Origin: Rhabdornis inornatus
Taxonomy: Eukaryota > Chordata > Aves > Passeriformes > Rhabdornithidae
Direction of reading: 5' to 3'
NCBI GenBank assembly: GCA_013397075.1
Contig: VWZS01005895.1
Span: forward strand, 245,396-309,395
Length of the DNA stretch: 64,000 nucleotides
Below the pieces are notes generated by a model. It was not told the origin of the DNA. It was given only the letters and a program-made list of their open reading frames with translations, and made no database searches. This document shows positions 61,603 to 64,000 of this stretch, piece by piece. Numbering within the stretch: position 1 is the stretch's first letter; each line of letters starts with the position of its first letter. Both the position numbers and the translations under genes were made by a program.

Positions 61603-64000
61603 TCTAGTGCAAGCTAACCTTATGGTGATATAAATATTTATGCCACCTAAAGTAGCTGCTAAAAGTATCTAAATAGAAAAAAACCTGCCTGTCTTGTGTG
61701 CAACGTAGCAGTTTATGTCGACAAGGCATTGCTTCTATTGCAAAGTTTTATTTTAAACTGATTTATTGCACTGATGTCCATCAGAAATGGAAAGGAAATG
61801 GAGGAGATGTGCAATGGGAGTAAGAAAGGACCAGAAAAAGAAAGAAGACCCAAATGCACACAGTGTTAATGACTTAAGTTACTTAGTATCTTTCTTCAGA
61901 TTTTCATAGTGTGTGATTTCAACCACTGGCTGCACTGTAGCTGCTTCTCCTGTGTGAATGTGGTTTCCTGACAAGAATGGAAATTTAGACATTTTTAAGG
62001 GTTTAGCAATTAAGGCCTAAAGGATATAATATCTGGAAGATATGCATGACAGATCTTATGAATAGACGCCTGGACCAAGTGTTCAATTGATTCTTACTAT
62101 TATTTCAGTACCTTGTGTTCTTAATTACCCAAGGCTCCAATTGAAGCCAATGTTGTAGTCAGCGCATTCTCTGTCAGAGGAGAAGGTATGAATCCTGTGC
62201 TATGGCTCAACTCTGATCAATCAATTTTGCTATTCCAAATGACCAAACATGGTTAATTAATTTATCTTAAGTAGTCAGAAGGTTTCCTTATGCCAGCTGT
62301 GCCTGCTCTGTCACTGCAGACATATTTTCAACACTAATACATCAGTGCTTTGTCAAAGCTAATTCCATTTATGCCTAGAAATGAAGCTTAGATAATTTCT
62401 TGGAGACTATGTATTAATTTTTGCTTTTAGAAAAATATCTTGATGTTCTGCTTATTTGAGACAAAGGCTAAAAGAGTAAAGATGTCATTCCAGCTAGTGG
62501 GACATGTATCACAATTTTCAGTTTCTCAAAATATACTGAGCATTTATCACTCTTTTTTTTGGATGATATCTGGAAAAAAAACATGTTTCAGAAAAGCAAT
62601 TTATTAGCTTGTGAAGAATTCAAGCCTGAATATTACAAGTATATGTAGAAAATACATATAGATCTATCAGATCACAGTTTTATAAACTTTCTTTAGATCA
62701 TTTAGGTTCAAACTAATTTTTGTATGGTTTTGATGAAAAATGCTGAGATGCAGTACTAAGCCCATATCATATTCAGAATTTCTATGTATTAGCTTGGATT
62801 ACAGGTGCTCATATAATAAATTTTTGTCTCGCTTTGTTATGCACTCTTGTCTCAGTGCCCATGTTCCACTGAGACAAGAAGAAAAGGAATACATTCTTTT
62901 CCAGGTAGCTTATAGGACTTTATAGTAGAAATAAATCTAGTAATCAAATAATAATTTAAGTTTTTATATGTGGCCATTTATTGGATGGATGCTCCTTTGC
63001 ATGCCAGGGAAAGCATAAGGACCTCATAAACATATTAAGAGTTTTAGCAACTACTCAATGAAGTGCTTGAATGAAATCTTAATTAATCATAAAGGACATG
63101 GAAAGGGTAGTTAGAAGAAGTTACCCAATTTCTTTGATGTCAGTGGGAACTATTTCTATTGATTTTGCTGAAGGACAAACCATCACCTAAGTCTTTGACT
63201 CCAGAAACTTCAGTCACTTATATTAAAACAGAGAATCTTAGCTATTTCAGTGCTATTATGCCACACAAATACCTAAAAATATATTTCATCCAAATTAATC
63301 AATTACCTGTCACAATGGGCTAGTATTAAATTGCAGGGGCTTATGCAGCTCAAACATGTGTTTAGGACACTGAATAAGCAATTCTGTATCACTTTAGATA
63401 TGTTGTTCCACCAAATTAAAATATTTTATTTGAAATTTATTTAAATATTTCTAAAATTTTCAGCCAACTCTGTATATAATACCAGAAAGAAAACTTATGA
63501 CAGTGTTAAATTTAGGAGGAATGGATTCCTCATTAATATAATACATTCTCTTTAATTTTTTGTTATTCTGGAAAGGTAATCAGATAGGATAATCTAGTTG
63601 ACTGTTCATTCTTCTGTTCAAGTCCTGAACTAGCATAACTAACCTAAGAAAATTATGTCAGTACAGACCAACTGAGGAGCAGAACTGCATGTTCAGAACA
63701 CAGAGTATATATTCTACCATCATCAGATACGCTGAATATTGGATCAATAACTGGATGCCACATTTCAGCCCACTGAAGCTTGCCCAGTATAATATGGCAG
63801 TATTTCCTCTTCAGGAAAGACTTGGGAATGAAAATTTCACATAAATATAAACTGCATATTGCAAAAAATTATTCCCATATTCTTTATTAGGGAAATTAGT
63901 TTGGGAAGTTTTAGCACAGAGACAAGTTGGATGGACAAGTTGCAAACCAGGATGTTGGAGACATGCATAAAAGCTTTCCCTTTAAATAAATCTTAATTCC

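Larger units (their letters stand above)
28876..64000 (-). other. FLRT2: Probable upstream (first) intron of FLRT2
   Basis: About 35 kb of AT-rich sequence upstream of the coding exon. I see no CpG island, no first exon and no other gene, so the promoter is likely beyond 64000. FLRT2 has a long first intron in mammals, as I recall it. The stretch holds simple repeats, two old CR1 fragments, short tandem duplications, G-rich tracts and some CpG-retaining patches that could be enhancers. Small noncoding 5' exons could be hidden in it and would not be recognisable by eye. Confidence 0.6.

Noticed and set aside
1..64000. CRISPR arrays, operons, bacterial promoters or phage genes
   Set aside because: Gene density, introns, repeat types and the vertebrate FLRT2 gene show a eukaryotic chromosome. 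No spaced direct-repeat array is present.
28876..64000. FLRT2 promoter or first exon within the window
   Set aside because: I found no CpG island or GC-rich first-exon-like block upstream of the coding exon. The GC-richer patches at 30655-31100 and 44960-45310 are too weak and lack promoter features.

Overview
The window looks like avian nuclear DNA, most likely from a passerine. It is AT-rich and has no CpG island that I can see. It is poor in transposons, and those present are avian types: a CR1 LINE ending in ATTCTRTG-type octamers, two much older CR1 remnants, and a short element whose body reads as a decayed tRNA-Ile. That last element resembles the tRNA-Ile/CR1 SINEs described from passerine genomes.

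There is one convincing protein-coding gene, FLRT2, on the minus strand. Its whole reading frame (661 codons, 26479-28464) lies in a single exon, as in other vertebrates. The exon starts at a strong splice acceptor at 28876 and carries 411 bases of 5' UTR with five upstream ATGs. It runs on into an AT-rich 3' UTR of unknown length. No promoter or first exon is visible, so 28876-64000 is best read as the upstream intron.

Layout: 1-3180, 3' flank without genes. 3181-3330, tRNA-Ile-derived SINE (minus). About 3655-4500, 5'-truncated CR1 (plus). 4501-23195, intergenic 3' flank with a few palindromes and simple repeats. About 23195-26478, probable maximal 3' UTR. 26479-28464, FLRT2 coding sequence. 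28465-28875, 5' UTR with uORFs. 28876-64000, intron with simple repeats, G-rich tracts, candidate regulatory motif clusters and two ancient CR1 fragments.

FLRT2 encodes a single-pass cell-surface guidance and adhesion protein (LRR domain, fibronectin III domain, transmembrane segment, short tail). The rest of the window probably serves it as UTR, intron and cis-regulatory desert. I found no second gene and no undescribed system that I can defend. The points most worth a second look are the uORF cluster with a TAATG stop/start overlap, a perfect 24-bp palindrome centred on TAATTA, a long hairpin at 15307, an extra cysteine in the FLRT2 FN3 domain, and possible decayed coding remnants at 61147-61602 and 17626-18322.
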